NCBI GenBank assembly: GCA_050187415.1
Contig: JBFWXN010000023.1
Span: forward strand, 1 to 64,000
Reading direction: 5' to 3'
Length of the DNA: 64,000 nt
Source: Ga0077555 sp050187415
Lineage (GTDB): Bacteria; Pseudomonadota; Alphaproteobacteria; Rhizobiales; Hyphomicrobiaceae
The first letter of the stretch is position 1; the number at the start of each line of letters is the position of its first letter. The translations under genes were made by a program, and so were the position numbers. The notes under the pieces were generated by a model. That model ran no database searches. It saw only the letters and a program-made list of their open reading frames with translations, and was not told the DNA's origin. Below, in pieces: positions 1 to 9,411 of the stretch.

Positions 1-735
1 GCCCGCTCGGTGTCGGGCCTCGCCGCGGTGCTTGCGCACGAGATCAAGAACCCGCTGTCCGGCATTCGCGGCGCAGCGCAACTGCTCGAGCCGGGTCTCT
101 CGGAGGAGGATCGCCAGCTCGCGCAATTGATCTGTGCCGAAACCGACCGCATCCGGAACCTTGTCGATCGGATGGAGGTGTTCGGCGACGAGCGGCCGCT
201 GGTGACCGAAGCCGTGAACATCCACGCGATCCTTGATCACGTGGCGCGTCTATCGGAGACCGGATTTGCGCGAAACGTGCGCATCGTGACCGAGTACGAT
301 CCGTCTCTGCCGCCGGTTGCCGTCAATCGGGACAAGCTTATCCAGGCGTTCCTGAATCTCGTGAAAAACGCCGCTGAATCCACCGCCGACAAGCCGGAAG
401 ACGGCCGCATCGTGCTGCGCACCGCGTTCCGACCCGGCGTGCGGCTGGCGGTCAAGGGCAGCCGAGAACGGGTGTCGCTGCCGCTGTGCATCGAGGTGGA
501 AGACGATGGGCCGGGCGTGCCCGACGGCATGCGGCCTCACCTCTTCGACCCCTTTGTCACTTCGAAGCGCACGGGCACGGGCCTCGGGCTGGCACTCGTC
601 GCTAAAATCATCGGCGACCACGGCGGCATCATCGAGTGCGAGTCCGAGCCTCCGCGCACCATTTTCCGCGTTCTCCTGCCGCTCGAGGATCGCCCCGAGC
701 GCAAAGGACCGCGATCCGAACGAGGAAAGGTCTGA
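1..735 (+). CDS. ntrB: Nitrogen regulation sensor histidine kinase NtrB (5' end outside window)
   Basis: This is the sensor kinase that phosphorylates NtrC under nitrogen limitation; in other bacteria the GlnB (PII) protein controls its kinase/phosphatase balance. The reading frame is open to base 1, so the PAS-containing N-terminus lies outside the window; a GTG at 10 is internal, not a start. The visible 244 residues hold the H-box (AHEIKNP, phospho-acceptor His encoded at 37-39), the N-box (NLVKNAAES), the G1 box (EDDGPGVP) and the G2 box (GTGLGLAL) of a complete HisKA-HATPase catalytic core. One base separates the stop from the ntrC start, so the two are surely co-transcribed and probably translationally coupled. 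The call is firm because of the NtrC partner and the NtrYX pair that follows. Confidence 0.95.
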   Translation, partial: ARSVSGLAAVLAHEIKNPLSGIRGAAQLLEPGLSEEDRQLAQLICAETDRIRNLVDRMEVFGDERPLVTEAVNIHAILDHVARLSETGFARNVRIVTEYDPSLPPVAVNRDKLIQAFLNLVKNAAESTADKPEDGRIVLRTAFRPGVRLAVKGSRERVSLPLCIEVEDDGPGVPDGMRPHLFDPFVTSKRTGTGLGLALVAKIIGDHGGIIECESEPPRTIFRVLLPLEDRPERKGPRSERGKV

Positions 736-736
736 C

Positions 737-2185
737 ATGGCGCGTGGCACTGTGCTTATCGCCGACGACGACGCGGCAATCCGGACGGTTCTCAATCAGG
801 CGCTGGCCCGCGCCGGCTACTCGCCCCGCGCGACCGGAAACGCAGCCACGCTTTGGCGCTGGGCGTCGGAGGGGCAGGGCGACGTCATCATCACCGACGT
901 CGTGATGCCCGACGAGAACGCCTTCGACCTCATTCCCCGCATCAAGAAGGCGCGACCTGAGCTGCCGATCATCGTCATGAGTGCGCAGAATACGCTGATG
1001 ACGGCGATCACGGCAGCCGAGAGGGGGGCGTTCGAGTATCTTCCCAAGCCGTTCGACATCGCCGAAGTCGTGTCGATCGTCGGCCGCGCACTCGCCGAGC
1101 CCATGCGGCGCCGCGAGCGCCCGGTCGACAACGAGGCCGACGAATTACCGATCATCGGCCGCTCGCCTGCGATGCAGGAGATCTATCGCGTCCTGGCGCG
1201 GCTGACGCAGACGGATCTGACGGTCATGATCTCCGGCGAGTCCGGCACCGGCAAGGAGCTCGTCGCACGCGTGCTGCACGACCACGGACGGCGGCGGCAC
1301 GGCCCGTTCGTTGCCCTCAACATGGCGGCGATTCCGCGCGAGCTCATCGAAAGCGAGCTGTTCGGCCACGAGAAGGGGTCTTTCACGGGCGCCCAGATGC
1401 GCAAGGAAGGCCGCTTCGAGCAGGCGGAAGGCGGCACGCTCTTTCTCGACGAGATCGGGGACATGCCGCTCGAGGCCCAGACCCGGCTCTTGAGGGTGCT
1501 GCAGGAGGGCGAATACACGACCGTGGGCGGGCGCGTGCCGATCCGCACCAACGTGCGCATCATTGCCGCGACCCACAGGGACCTGAGGACACAGATCCAG
1601 CAGGGCCTGTTCCGCGAGGACCTCTATTACCGCTTGAACGTCGTGCCGATGCGCTTGCCGCCGCTGCGCGAGCGATTGGAAGACATCGGCGACCTTGCCC
1701 GCCATTTCTTGCGGCAGGCGGCTCGCGATGGACTCGGCGAGCGGACCATCACGCCGCAAGCGGTCGATCGCCTGAAGCGCCATTCCTGGCCCGGCAACGT
1801 GCGCGAACTCGAGAACGTGGTCCGGCGGCTGGTTGCTCTCTACACGCAGGACACCCTGACGCCGGAACTCGTGGAAAGCGAACTCGCCGAGGCCACAGCC
1901 TCGCCGCGACCCGACGATGGCGCCGGCGAGCCGACCGCGCTGTCCGAGATGGTCGAGCGTTATCTCGCACAGCACTTCGCCTCGTTCGGGCGGGACCTGC
2001 CGCCGCCGGGGCTCTACAGGCGCCTCATTCGGCAGGTCGAGCTGCCCTTGATCACCGCGGCGCTGGCAGCTACGCGCGGCAACCAGATCAAGGCGGCGGA
2101 GCTTCTCGGCCTCAACAGGAATACCCTGCGCGAGAAGATCCAAACCCTGAATATCCAGGTCTTCAAGGGCCCCGCCGTCAGCTAG
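737..2185 (+). CDS. ntrC: Nitrogen response regulator NtrC (sigma-54 activator)
   Basis: This 482-aa response regulator activates sigma-54 promoters of nitrogen-assimilation genes when phosphorylated by NtrB. It has the full three-domain layout: a receiver domain (about 1-120) with acidic pocket DDD at 10-12 and phospho-acceptor Asp54; an AAA+ domain (about 137-370) with Walker A GESGTGKE (167-174), sigma-54 contact loop GSFTGA (214-219, a common variant of GAFTGA) and Walker B LFLDE (235-239); and a C-terminal Fis-type helix-turn-helix (about 440-478). The ATG at 737 directly follows the ntrB stop. An in-frame extension back to 506 exists but overlaps ntrB and is not credible. The length matches the family. 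Confidence 0.97.
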   Translation: MARGTVLIADDDAAIRTVLNQALARAGYSPRATGNAATLWRWASEGQGDVIITDVVMPDENAFDLIPRIKKARPELPIIVMSAQNTLMTAITAAERGAFEYLPKPFDIAEVVSIVGRALAEPMRRRERPVDNEADELPIIGRSPAMQEIYRVLARLTQTDLTVMISGESGTGKELVARVLHDHGRRRHGPFVALNMAAIPRELIESELFGHEKGSFTGAQMRKEGRFEQAEGGTLFLDEIGDMPLEAQTRLLRVLQEGEYTTVGGRVPIRTNVRIIAATHRDLRTQIQQGLFREDLYYRLNVVPMRLPPLRERLEDIGDLARHFLRQAARDGLGERTITPQAVDRLKRHSWPGNVRELENVVRRLVALYTQDTLTPELVESELAEATASPRPDDGAGEPTALSEMVERYLAQHFASFGRDLPPPGLYRRLIRQVELPLITAALAATRGNQIKAAELLGLNRNTLREKIQTLNIQVFKGPAVS

Positions 2186-2402
2186 GGTGAATCTCCGGCG
2201 AGACGCCACGTCAGGCCCTGCACGAAGTCGGTTCGCGCATAAAATTCGAGCGCCTGGCCACCCATGCCCGGCTTGACGCCAAAGGGCCGCACAGTTAACG
2301 CTGCTATCTGTCGCGAAATGGTCACAGTGTGGCGATTGCTAGACGCGCCACTGTCCGAGATCGGAGCCGACCGACGGGCCCAAACAGCGCGAGCCAAGAT
2401 CA

Positions 2403-4886
2403 TTGCAACACAAGACTTGGAACGAACGCATAAGCGAGGTCTTGCAGTCCGTGCAGGCCGCCGGGCGGCGCTTGCTTTCCGCCTGGGGCAGGGGGCGCTC
2501 GACCGGCGGTTCTGACCAGACACCCGCCGTCCCTGTCGTGTCGGGCGCTGCAAAGCCCGGCCCACTGCCGTCCGGGCAGCGATCGAAACCATCGATCGAG
2601 TCTGCGGATGACGGGCTCGATGCTCCGATGCCGGGCGGAAGCGCCTTCGGCTTCTGGATCGGCCTCGTGGTTGTCGTCCTCTCTCTTGTTTCGGGCCTGT
2701 GCACCTACCTGATCCTCACGGGTCTCACCCCCATCGCACCGCGCGACGAGGTCGTGCTGGTCGTGATGGCCCTGAATATCGTGCTGATCGTTGCGGTGTG
2801 CGCAGTGCTAGGGGTGCAGATCGTCGGGCTTTGGCGCGCCTGGCAGCGCAAGGTGGCCGGCGCCCGCATTCACGTGCGTATCGTCGGCCTGTTCACGATC
2901 ATCGCGGCGCTGCCGGCACTGCTGCTTGCGCTCGCCGCCACGACGACGTTCTCGCGATCGCTCGATTCCTGGTTCTCGACGCGCACCCGCACGATCGTCG
3001 CCAGCTCGCTCGACGTCGCCAACGCCTATCTTGCCGAGCACGGCCAGGTCATTCGCTCCGACGTGGTCAACATGGCGAAGGATCTGGACGATGTGGTGAG
3101 CGAGGAGCGCATCGGTCTCGACGAGCCGCAGCGCCTGCACAATGTCGTCATGGCGCAAATGGGCCTGCGCGAACTCTCGGTCGCCGCCATCATCGACAAA
3201 GAGGGCAAACTCATCATCGAGCAGGCGGTCGACAATCGCGTGCACTATGAGCCGCCGCCGCAGGAGGTGATGACCCAGGCCGAAGCCGGCAATGTCCCGC
3301 TGCTCATGCCCAAAACGACGAACCGGGTCGCCGCCGTCGCGCGCCTTGCCCGTCTCCCCGGCCGTTTTCTCTACGTGGCCCGGAGCGTCAACCCGAAGGT
3401 TGTCGCGCATCTCAGGCGCACCCAGGCCGCCGTGGATGAGTATGAACGTCTGCGCCGCGCGCGCGGTGGCCCCAAGTTGGCGCACGGCATCATGTACTTC
3501 ATGATCGCCCTGACCGGAATGCTGGCCGCGATCTGGGTGGGATTGTGGTTCGCACGGCATCTGGTTGCCCCGATCCGCCGCTTGATCGGAGCCGCGCAGC
3601 GGGTGGCCCGGGGCGATCTCGAGGTCGAGCTGCCGCTGCTGCGTGGCGAGGGCGATCTGCGCCGCCTGTCGCGCGATTTCAACAATATGACGAGCGAGTT
3701 GGCACGCCAGCGGTATGCACTCGTCTCGGCGAACGAGCAGCTCACCGAACGGCGGCGATTCATGGAGGCGGTTCTATCCGGGGTGTCGGCGGGCGTGATC
3801 GGTCTCGGTCCCGACGGGGTGATTCAGCTCGTCAACCCATCGGCCGAGAAGCTCCTCGGCATATCCGCCGATAGCGTAGCCGGACGGCCCTTCTCAGAGG
3901 CATTACCCGAGGTGGCAGCGGCCCTCGCGGGCGAGGAGACGGGGCTCAAGCCCCGCGGCCCGCACGACATGACCTTGACGATCGGAGGCGAGGAGCGCCG
4001 GTTCTCGGTGCGCGTAACCGGCGAGCAATCGGGCAGCGGCTCGGACGGCAGCGTCGTCACGTTCGACGACATCACCGAGCTTGTCGTCGCGCAGCGGTCG
4101 TCGGCCTGGGGTGACGTCGCGCGGCGCATTGCGCATGAGATCAAGAACCCGCTCACGCCGATACAACTGTCAGCGGAACGTCTACGGCGCAAGTACGGCG
4201 CCGGCATCCAGAACGACCGGGAGACATTCGAGAAGCTGACCGACACGATCGTGCGCCAGGTCGGCGACATCAAGGCGATGGTGGACGAGTTTGCCGCTTT
4301 TGCACGGGTGCCCAAGCCACAGATGGAGGTGACCGATCTGCGCGACGCCGTGCAGGAGCCGGTCATCCTGTTCCGCGAGAGCCATCCGTCGATCAACTAC
4401 GTGCTCGATCTTCCGGACAAGGCCTTGCGCGTTCCTGTCGACCGCCGTCTGATCTCTCAAGCGCTGACAAACCTCGTCAAGAACGCCACTGAAAGCGTGC
4501 TGTCGGCGGGCGAGGCAGGCGACCGGCCATCCGACTGGACCGGTCTGATCGAGACCATCCTGCGGCATGCCGGCGATCGCATCGAGATCGAGGTGATCGA
4601 CAACGGCCTTGGCCTTCCACGCCAGCAACGCGCGCGGTTGCTCGAGCCCTACGTGACCACAAAGGGCAGCAAGGGAACGGGGCTCGGGCTGGCGATCGTG
4701 CAAAAGATCGTGGAGCAGCATGGCGGTGTCCTCAGTCTTGAGGACGCTCCGGTTATCCCGGGCCGAACACGTGGTGCGCTCGTGCGTATATCTTTGCCGG
4801 CCGACCGCATCGGCGAGCGGGCACATGAATTCGACAACCCATCGGAGCGCGAGCGGCCGCATGCGGCCGGACTCGCAGCTCAGTAA
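2403..4886 (+). CDS. ntrY: Nitrogen regulation sensor histidine kinase NtrY
   Basis: Membrane-bound sensor kinase partner of NtrX, linked in alphaproteobacteria to nitrogen, redox and envelope control. Residues 84-107, 116-143 and 158-180 look like membrane helices, followed by a periplasmic sensor region and another helix near 362-382. Then come a HAMP linker, a PAS domain (about 455-560) and the kinase core with H-box RIAHEIKNP (His578), N-box NLVKNATES, and G boxes IDNGLGLP and GTGLGLAI. The start is uncertain: 2403 is a TTG giving 827 aa with a polar N-terminal tail of about 80 residues. An ATG at 2628, just before the first membrane helix, would give a length closer to that usual for NtrY. 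Thirty bases separate it from ntrX. Confidence 0.93.
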   Translation: MQHKTWNERISEVLQSVQAAGRRLLSAWGRGRSTGGSDQTPAVPVVSGAAKPGPLPSGQRSKPSIESADDGLDAPMPGGSAFGFWIGLVVVVLSLVSGLCTYLILTGLTPIAPRDEVVLVVMALNIVLIVAVCAVLGVQIVGLWRAWQRKVAGARIHVRIVGLFTIIAALPALLLALAATTTFSRSLDSWFSTRTRTIVASSLDVANAYLAEHGQVIRSDVVNMAKDLDDVVSEERIGLDEPQRLHNVVMAQMGLRELSVAAIIDKEGKLIIEQAVDNRVHYEPPPQEVMTQAEAGNVPLLMPKTTNRVAAVARLARLPGRFLYVARSVNPKVVAHLRRTQAAVDEYERLRRARGGPKLAHGIMYFMIALTGMLAAIWVGLWFARHLVAPIRRLIGAAQRVARGDLEVELPLLRGEGDLRRLSRDFNNMTSELARQRYALVSANEQLTERRRFMEAVLSGVSAGVIGLGPDGVIQLVNPSAEKLLGISADSVAGRPFSEALPEVAAALAGEETGLKPRGPHDMTLTIGGEERRFSVRVTGEQSGSGSDGSVVTFDDITELVVAQRSSAWGDVARRIAHEIKNPLTPIQLSAERLRRKYGAGIQNDRETFEKLTDTIVRQVGDIKAMVDEFAAFARVPKPQMEVTDLRDAVQEPVILFRESHPSINYVLDLPDKALRVPVDRRLISQALTNLVKNATESVLSAGEAGDRPSDWTGLIETILRHAGDRIEIEVIDNGLGLPRQQRARLLEPYVTTKGSKGTGLGLAIVQKIVEQHGGVLSLEDAPVIPGRTRGALVRISLPADRIGERAHEFDNPSERERPHAAGLAAQ

Positions 4887-4915
4887 AATCATCGTAAGGA
4901 ATCGAGGAGCGACAG

Positions 4916-6310
4916 ATGGCAGCCGACATCCTGATTGTCGATGACGAGACGGACATCCGCGAGCTGATCGGGGGCATCCTCGAAGATGAGGGGCACGCCA
5001 CGCGCTCCGCACGCGACGCCGATGAGGCCTTGCGTGCCATCGAGGATCGACGACCGCATCTGGTCATTCTGGATATCTGGCTCCAGGGCAGCCGGCTCGA
5101 TGGGCTCGAGGTTCTGTCGCACATCAAGCGCGCGCATCCGGACCTGCCGGTGGTGATCATCTCCGGTCACGGCAATATCGAGACCGCGGTGACGGCGATC
5201 CGGCGTGGCGCCTACGATTACATCGAGAAGCCGTTCAAGGCCGACCGCCTTATCCTGGTGACACTGCGCGCCCTCGAGGCGTCCCAATTGCGACGCGAGG
5301 TGAAGGAGCTGCGGGAACGCTCGACGCAAAGCGCCGAGATGGTCGGCAAGTCGACAGCCGTCAACGCCCTGCGCGGTCAACTCGATCGCGTCGCGCCGAC
5401 CAACAGCCGGATCCTCATCCGAGGTGCATCGGGAAGCGGCAAGGAACTGGCCGCGCGCGTCATCCATGCCAAATCGGCACGTGCCGATGGCCCGTTTGTC
5501 GTACTCAACGCGGCCGCAATGGCGCCAGAACGGGTCGAGGAGGAGCTGTTCGGCACCGAGGATCGGGCGGGGCCGCGCAAGGTCGGCGCCCTCGAGGAGG
5601 CGCACGGCGGCACGCTCTACATCGACGAAGTCGCCGACATGCCGCTCGAAACCCAGGGCAAGGTCCTGCGCGTCCTGGTCGAGCAGAAGTTTCTCCGCAT
5701 CGGCGGCGCCAACAAGGTGTCGGTCGACGTGCGCATCATTTCGTCGACCAGCCGCGACCTCGAGCGCGAGATGCAGGACGGCCGCTTCCGCCAGGATCTC
5801 TACCACCGTCTGTCCGTGGTACCGCTGCGCGTACCCAGCCTGGCTGAGCGCCGTGACGACATTCCCGCCCTGATCGAGTATTTCGTGGGCCAACTCGCCA
5901 ACGCATCGGGCCTGTCACCGCGCCGCATCGGAGACGACGCGATCGCAGTTCTGCAGGCCCATGACTGGCCGGGGAACGTGCGCGAGCTGCGCAACAACAT
6001 CGAGCGGCTGATGATCCTCTCGGGTGGCGAGCCGGGAACGGTGATCACCGCCGACATGCTGCCCGAGGAGATCGGCTCCAATGTGCCGTTACCGGTGAAT
6101 GGCGGCGCCGAGCATCTGATGTCGATGCCGTTGCGCGAGGCCCGTGAAATCTTCGAACGCGAATACCTGCTGGCACAGATCAATCGCTTTGGCGGAAATA
6201 TTTCGAGAACGGCCGAGTTCGTCGGAATGGAGCGTTCGGCGCTGCACCGGAAGCTTCGGGCGTTGGGCGTCGGCTCCGAGCAGCGGATGGGAGAGGCGAA
6301 GGCGAGTTGA
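4916..6310 (+). CDS. ntrX: Response regulator NtrX
   Basis: Partner of NtrY: a 464-aa NtrC-family regulator with a receiver domain (acidic DDE at 9-11, phospho-acceptor Asp53), an AAA+ domain with Walker A GASGSGKE and Walker B LYIDE, and a C-terminal Fis-like helix-turn-helix (about 418-455). The segment where NtrC carries GAFTGA is short and lacks the motif (FGTED then RAGPRK), so it probably does not remodel sigma-54 holoenzyme. This is usual for alphaproteobacterial NtrX, which can act at sigma-70 promoters. A GAGGAG ribosome-binding site sits at about 4903, well placed for the ATG. Downstream lies hfq, with no trkA in between. Confidence 0.95.
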   Translation: MAADILIVDDETDIRELIGGILEDEGHATRSARDADEALRAIEDRRPHLVILDIWLQGSRLDGLEVLSHIKRAHPDLPVVIISGHGNIETAVTAIRRGAYDYIEKPFKADRLILVTLRALEASQLRREVKELRERSTQSAEMVGKSTAVNALRGQLDRVAPTNSRILIRGASGSGKELAARVIHAKSARADGPFVVLNAAAMAPERVEEELFGTEDRAGPRKVGALEEAHGGTLYIDEVADMPLETQGKVLRVLVEQKFLRIGGANKVSVDVRIISSTSRDLEREMQDGRFRQDLYHRLSVVPLRVPSLAERRDDIPALIEYFVGQLANASGLSPRRIGDDAIAVLQAHDWPGNVRELRNNIERLMILSGGEPGTVITADMLPEEIGSNVPLPVNGGAEHLMSMPLREAREIFEREYLLAQINRFGGNISRTAEFVGMERSALHRKLRALGVGSEQRMGEAKAS

Positions 6311-6403
6311 GACCAATTCCGCCCGCCGCTACAACCGGTGTCGGTGCGGCTCCCGCCATCCATTGCCCGAAGATTGATCAGATCAACTCGTCAGGGGCGT
6401 AAC

Positions 6404-6419
6404 GCCCTTGCGAAAGGGC
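6404..6419 (+). terminator. Hairpin with GNRA tetraloop after ntrX
   Basis: A perfect 6-bp stem, GCCCTT (6404-6409) and AAGGGC (6414-6419), closes a GCGA tetraloop, 94 bases after the ntrX stop. There is no T-run after it, so it may be a transcript-end or processing hairpin rather than a classical intrinsic terminator. An alternative pairing of GGGC just upstream with GCCC at 6404-6407 is possible. The rest of 6311-6627 holds no gene that I can support, apart from the possible in-frame extension of hfq described under that gene. Confidence 0.35.
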
Positions 6420-6627
6420 TTGGGACGGATTACCCATAGCCAGTCTGGACAACATATAGAAATATTTGATGGCACGCGAACCACAGGACCCTCCGAGGGC
6501 TACTCGCGCACGAGCCTCGGTTGCAGCCGAGCCGTCGCAACGTACCGCTGCGCCCGAGCCCATGCCCGCGTCGAAGCCGGGCTCAGCCGATCAGAAGAGC
6601 GCCAAAGAAAACAAGAACGGAAAACCA

Positions 6628-6882
6628 ATGGCCGCCGAGCGTCCGCAGAGTCTTCAGGATACGTTCCTGAACCACGTGCGAAAGAACAAGACACCGCTGA
6701 CGATCTTTCTGATCAACGGCGTCAAGTTGCAGGGCATCGTGACCTGGTTCGACAATTTTTGCGTGCTTCTCCGCCGGGACGGCCACTCGCAATTGGTCTA
6801 CAAGCACGCCATATCCACAATCATGCCGGGTGGCCCCGTGCATCTTATGGATACGGACCCTGCAGAGACCAGTCAGAGCTAG
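6628..6882 (+). CDS. hfq: RNA chaperone Hfq
   Basis: Hfq is a ring-forming Sm-like protein that pairs small RNAs with mRNAs; in nitrogen-fixing alphaproteobacteria the homologue NrfA promotes nifA translation. From the ATG at 6628 it is 84 aa and starts like known alphaproteobacterial Hfq (MAAERPQSLQD). The Sm1 region includes NGVKLQGIVTWFDNF, and the Sm2 signature is YKHAIST. The frame stays open upstream to ATG 6469 (TTG 6466), which would add 53-54 residues rich in Pro, Ala, Arg and Lys; I see no convincing ribosome-binding site for that start. A weak GGAAA precedes 6628. I chose 6628 because of family length. hflX follows, as in many proteobacteria. Confidence 0.95.
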   Translation: MAAERPQSLQDTFLNHVRKNKTPLTIFLINGVKLQGIVTWFDNFCVLLRRDGHSQLVYKHAISTIMPGGPVHLMDTDPAETSQS

Positions 6883-6940
6883 AGACACGCCCATAATCGA
6901 CACATTGGACGAGAGCGGACCGAAAAAGGGCCGGCGACCC

Positions 6941-8302
6941 ATGGTGGAGCGCGCTGCGCCCACGATGCGAGTGCTCGTGCTTGTCCCGGTCGTCGCCCAC
7001 CGATCGGCGCGCGTCAATGGCGCGGACGAGACTGGACCGGCAACCGGCCGGTCGCTGCACAGCCCGGAGGATCGGCTCGAAGAAGCCATCGGGCTGGCAC
7101 GGGCGATCGACCTCGAAGTTGCGGCCGGTCTCGTCATACCCGTCACCAATCCAAGGCCCGGTACCTTGTTCGGCAGCGGCAAAGTCGAGGAGATCCGCGC
7201 GTTGGTCGAAGCGGAGAGCTGCGGTCTCGTGATCGTCGATCACGCCGTGACCCCGATCCAACAGCGCAATCTGGAGAAGGCTTGGAATGCCAAGGTCCTG
7301 GACCGGACCGGATTGATCCTCGAGATTTTCGGACGCAGGGCGCGGACGCGGGAGGGGAGGCTTCAGGTCGAGCTGGCTCATCTCACCTACCAGCGGAGCC
7401 GGCTCGTCCGATCTTGGACCCATCTCGAGCGGCAACGCGGCGGCGCCGGCTTCCTCGGCGGTCCGGGCGAGACGCAGCTCGAACTCGACCGCCGCATTCT
7501 TCACGATCGGATCGATGCGCTGAAGCAGGAGCTGGCAACCGTCGTTCGAACGCGCGAGCTGCACAGAGCCGGGCGTCGGCGCGTGCCTTACCCCGTTACG
7601 GCGATCGTCGGTTACACCAACGCCGGCAAGTCGACCCTGTTCAACCGGGTCACGGGTGCTGGCGTTTTGGCCAAGGATCAGGTTTTTGCCACCCTTGACC
7701 CGACCATGCGCGAGATCCGCCTCGCCAGCGGCCGGCGGATCATTCTATCGGATACGGTGGGCTTCATCTCGGACCTGCCGACATCGCTGGTCGCAGCCTT
7801 TCGGGCGACGCTCGAAGAGGTGATCGAGGCCGATCTCATTCTCCATGTCAGGGACATCTCGCATGCGGAAACGGATGCGCAGGCGGCCGACGTCGCCGCC
7901 GTTCTCGGCGAGTTGGGCGTAACCGTCGAAGGTCCCGGCGCCCATATTCTCGAAGTCTGGAACAAGATCGATCGCTTGTCACCCGAAGCGCGCGAGGAAG
8001 CCGCTCACGCCGCCGCCCGCAACGATGCACCGCCCGTTCTGGTCTCGGCTGCAACAGGCGAAGGCATACCGGCGTTGCTGGCGGCCATCGACGCACGGCT
8101 AGCCACGGCAGACGTGATCGTCGATGTCATCGTACGGCCCGAGGATGGGCAGCTTCTCGCATGGCTGTATGAGAACGCCGACGTCGTGAACCGCGAATCG
8201 GACGAGGCCGGTGCCGCGCATGTGACCGTGCGGGTTCCTGCTGAGAGCCGCCACCGGCTGGATCAGCAACTCAAGGCGCGCGGGACTCCGGGCGCCCCTT
8301 GA
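6941..8302 (+). CDS. hflX: GTPase HflX
   Basis: Ribosome-associated GTPase; in E. coli it splits stalled 70S ribosomes after heat stress. From ATG 6941 it is 453 aa. An N-terminal HflX domain (with GTLFGSGK and a glycine-rich linker GGAGFLGGPGE) precedes the G domain: P-loop GYTNAGKST (about 224-232), switch II DTVGF, and base-recognition NKID. The frame is open back to 6830, but that overlaps hfq and lacks similarity, so the internal ATG was preferred; 6965 is a further candidate. It lies 58 bases after hfq in the same direction. Its stop is 9 bases from the stop of the convergent mazG. Confidence 0.95.
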   Translation: MVERAAPTMRVLVLVPVVAHRSARVNGADETGPATGRSLHSPEDRLEEAIGLARAIDLEVAAGLVIPVTNPRPGTLFGSGKVEEIRALVEAESCGLVIVDHAVTPIQQRNLEKAWNAKVLDRTGLILEIFGRRARTREGRLQVELAHLTYQRSRLVRSWTHLERQRGGAGFLGGPGETQLELDRRILHDRIDALKQELATVVRTRELHRAGRRRVPYPVTAIVGYTNAGKSTLFNRVTGAGVLAKDQVFATLDPTMREIRLASGRRIILSDTVGFISDLPTSLVAAFRATLEEVIEADLILHVRDISHAETDAQAADVAAVLGELGVTVEGPGAHILEVWNKIDRLSPEAREEAAHAAARNDAPPVLVSAATGEGIPALLAAIDARLATADVIVDVIVRPEDGQLLAWLYENADVVNRESDEAGAAHVTVRVPAESRHRLDQQLKARGTPGAP

Positions 8303-8311
8303 TCGGTTCTC

Positions 8312-9307
8312 TCAGGTGCCGCGTTCTTCACGTTTCACCTCGTCCCACAGGGCATCCATCTGCGCCAGGTCGCTTTCGGCAGGGGTCCTGCCGCGTGCCG
8401 CGAGCTTGGCCTCGACCGCCCCGAAGCGGCGCTCGAATTTGGCGTTGGCGCGGCGCAGCGCGTTTTCCGGGTCGATCCCGAGGTGGCGGCCGACGTTCGC
8501 CAAGACGAACAGCAGATCGCCGAGCTCTTCTTCGATGTGACTGATGCGCTCCGAACCATTGCCTCGCACGTCGGTGCTCTCGCCGATCCGAGCCGGGGCG
8601 GACGGACCGCGCGGGTCGACCTTCGAGGCGGCGTCCTCGAGTTCACCCAATTCCTCGCGAACCTTGTCGAAGACGGGCGCCAGAGACGGCCAATCGAAGC
8701 CGACCGCAGCGGCCCTGTCTTGCAGCTTGGCGGCGCGGCTGAGAGCGGGCAACGGCTTCGGCACATCGCGCAGCACGTGCGAAACATGTGTCTCACCGTC
8801 AGCTGTGGTCGCATCGCTGGCGGTGGCGCCTTGCCCGGCTCTGATCCGCGCCCGCTCGTCGGAGCGCGCGGCCTTCTCCGCGGCCTTGATCCGCTCCCAC
8901 GTGGCCTTGACCGCTTCGGCGCTCGCCCCTCGTTCGTCGCCGAACACGTGGGGATGCCGCCGGATCATCTTCGCCGTGATCCCGTGAACGACGTCGCCGA
9001 AGTCGAAGGCGCGTTCTTCTTCCGCGAGCCGCGCGTGATAGACAACCTGCAGCAGCAGGTCGCCCAGTTCCTCCCTCAAGTCCACCAGATCCCGCCGCTC
9101 GATCGCGTCGGCCACTTCGTAGGCCTCTTCGACGGTATAAGGTGCGATGGTCGCGAACGATTGTGCCAAGTCCCACGGACAGCCGGTCTCGGGCGCCCGG
9201 AGGGCTGCCATGATTTCGAGCAGCCGGCCGATGTCGCGCCCAGGCTCGACTTCAGGGGCAGGCTCGACATCAAGGGCAGGCTGAATGCTTCTCGTCTCGT
9301 CGGTCAT
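8312..9307 (-). CDS. mazG: Nucleoside triphosphate pyrophosphohydrolase MazG
   Basis: Hydrolyses (d)NTPs to the monophosphate and pyrophosphate, cleaning the nucleotide pool and, in E. coli, influencing (p)ppGpp levels. The 331-aa protein has the duplicated layout of full-length MazG. Domain 1 (about 25-130) carries the all-alpha metal site EEAYE followed by REELGDLLLQ. Domain 2 (about 190-310) carries EELGELED followed by EEELGDLLF. A Ser/Ala/Glu-rich linker of about 50 residues sits between them. It is longer than E. coli MazG (263 aa) because of the linker and tail. Convergent with hflX; the two terminate within 9 bases of each other. Confidence 0.95.
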   Translation of the reverse strand: MTDETRSIQPALDVEPAPEVEPGRDIGRLLEIMAALRAPETGCPWDLAQSFATIAPYTVEEAYEVADAIERRDLVDLREELGDLLLQVVYHARLAEEERAFDFGDVVHGITAKMIRRHPHVFGDERGASAEAVKATWERIKAAEKAARSDERARIRAGQGATASDATTADGETHVSHVLRDVPKPLPALSRAAKLQDRAAAVGFDWPSLAPVFDKVREELGELEDAASKVDPRGPSAPARIGESTDVRGNGSERISHIEEELGDLLFVLANVGRHLGIDPENALRRANAKFERRFGAVEAKLAARGRTPAESDLAQMDALWDEVKREERGT

Positions 9308-9411
9308 GCGCCAGACTCGCCATTGCCGATTTCCGTCATGACCGCTACGTCTAACCGAGCCCCCGCCCGCTGTCGAAAGGCGGATGGGGCCACCGCTGCA
9401 GGGGACGGCCG

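Noticed and set aside
2264..2515. 83-aa frame between ntrC and ntrY
   Set aside because: It runs into ntrY in another frame and has no recognisable features; the gap 2186-2402 is left as non-coding.
5100..5700. NtrX lacks GAFTGA, possible broken sigma-54 activator
   Set aside because: Absence of this motif is usual for alphaproteobacterial NtrX, and the rest of the AAA+ domain is intact.
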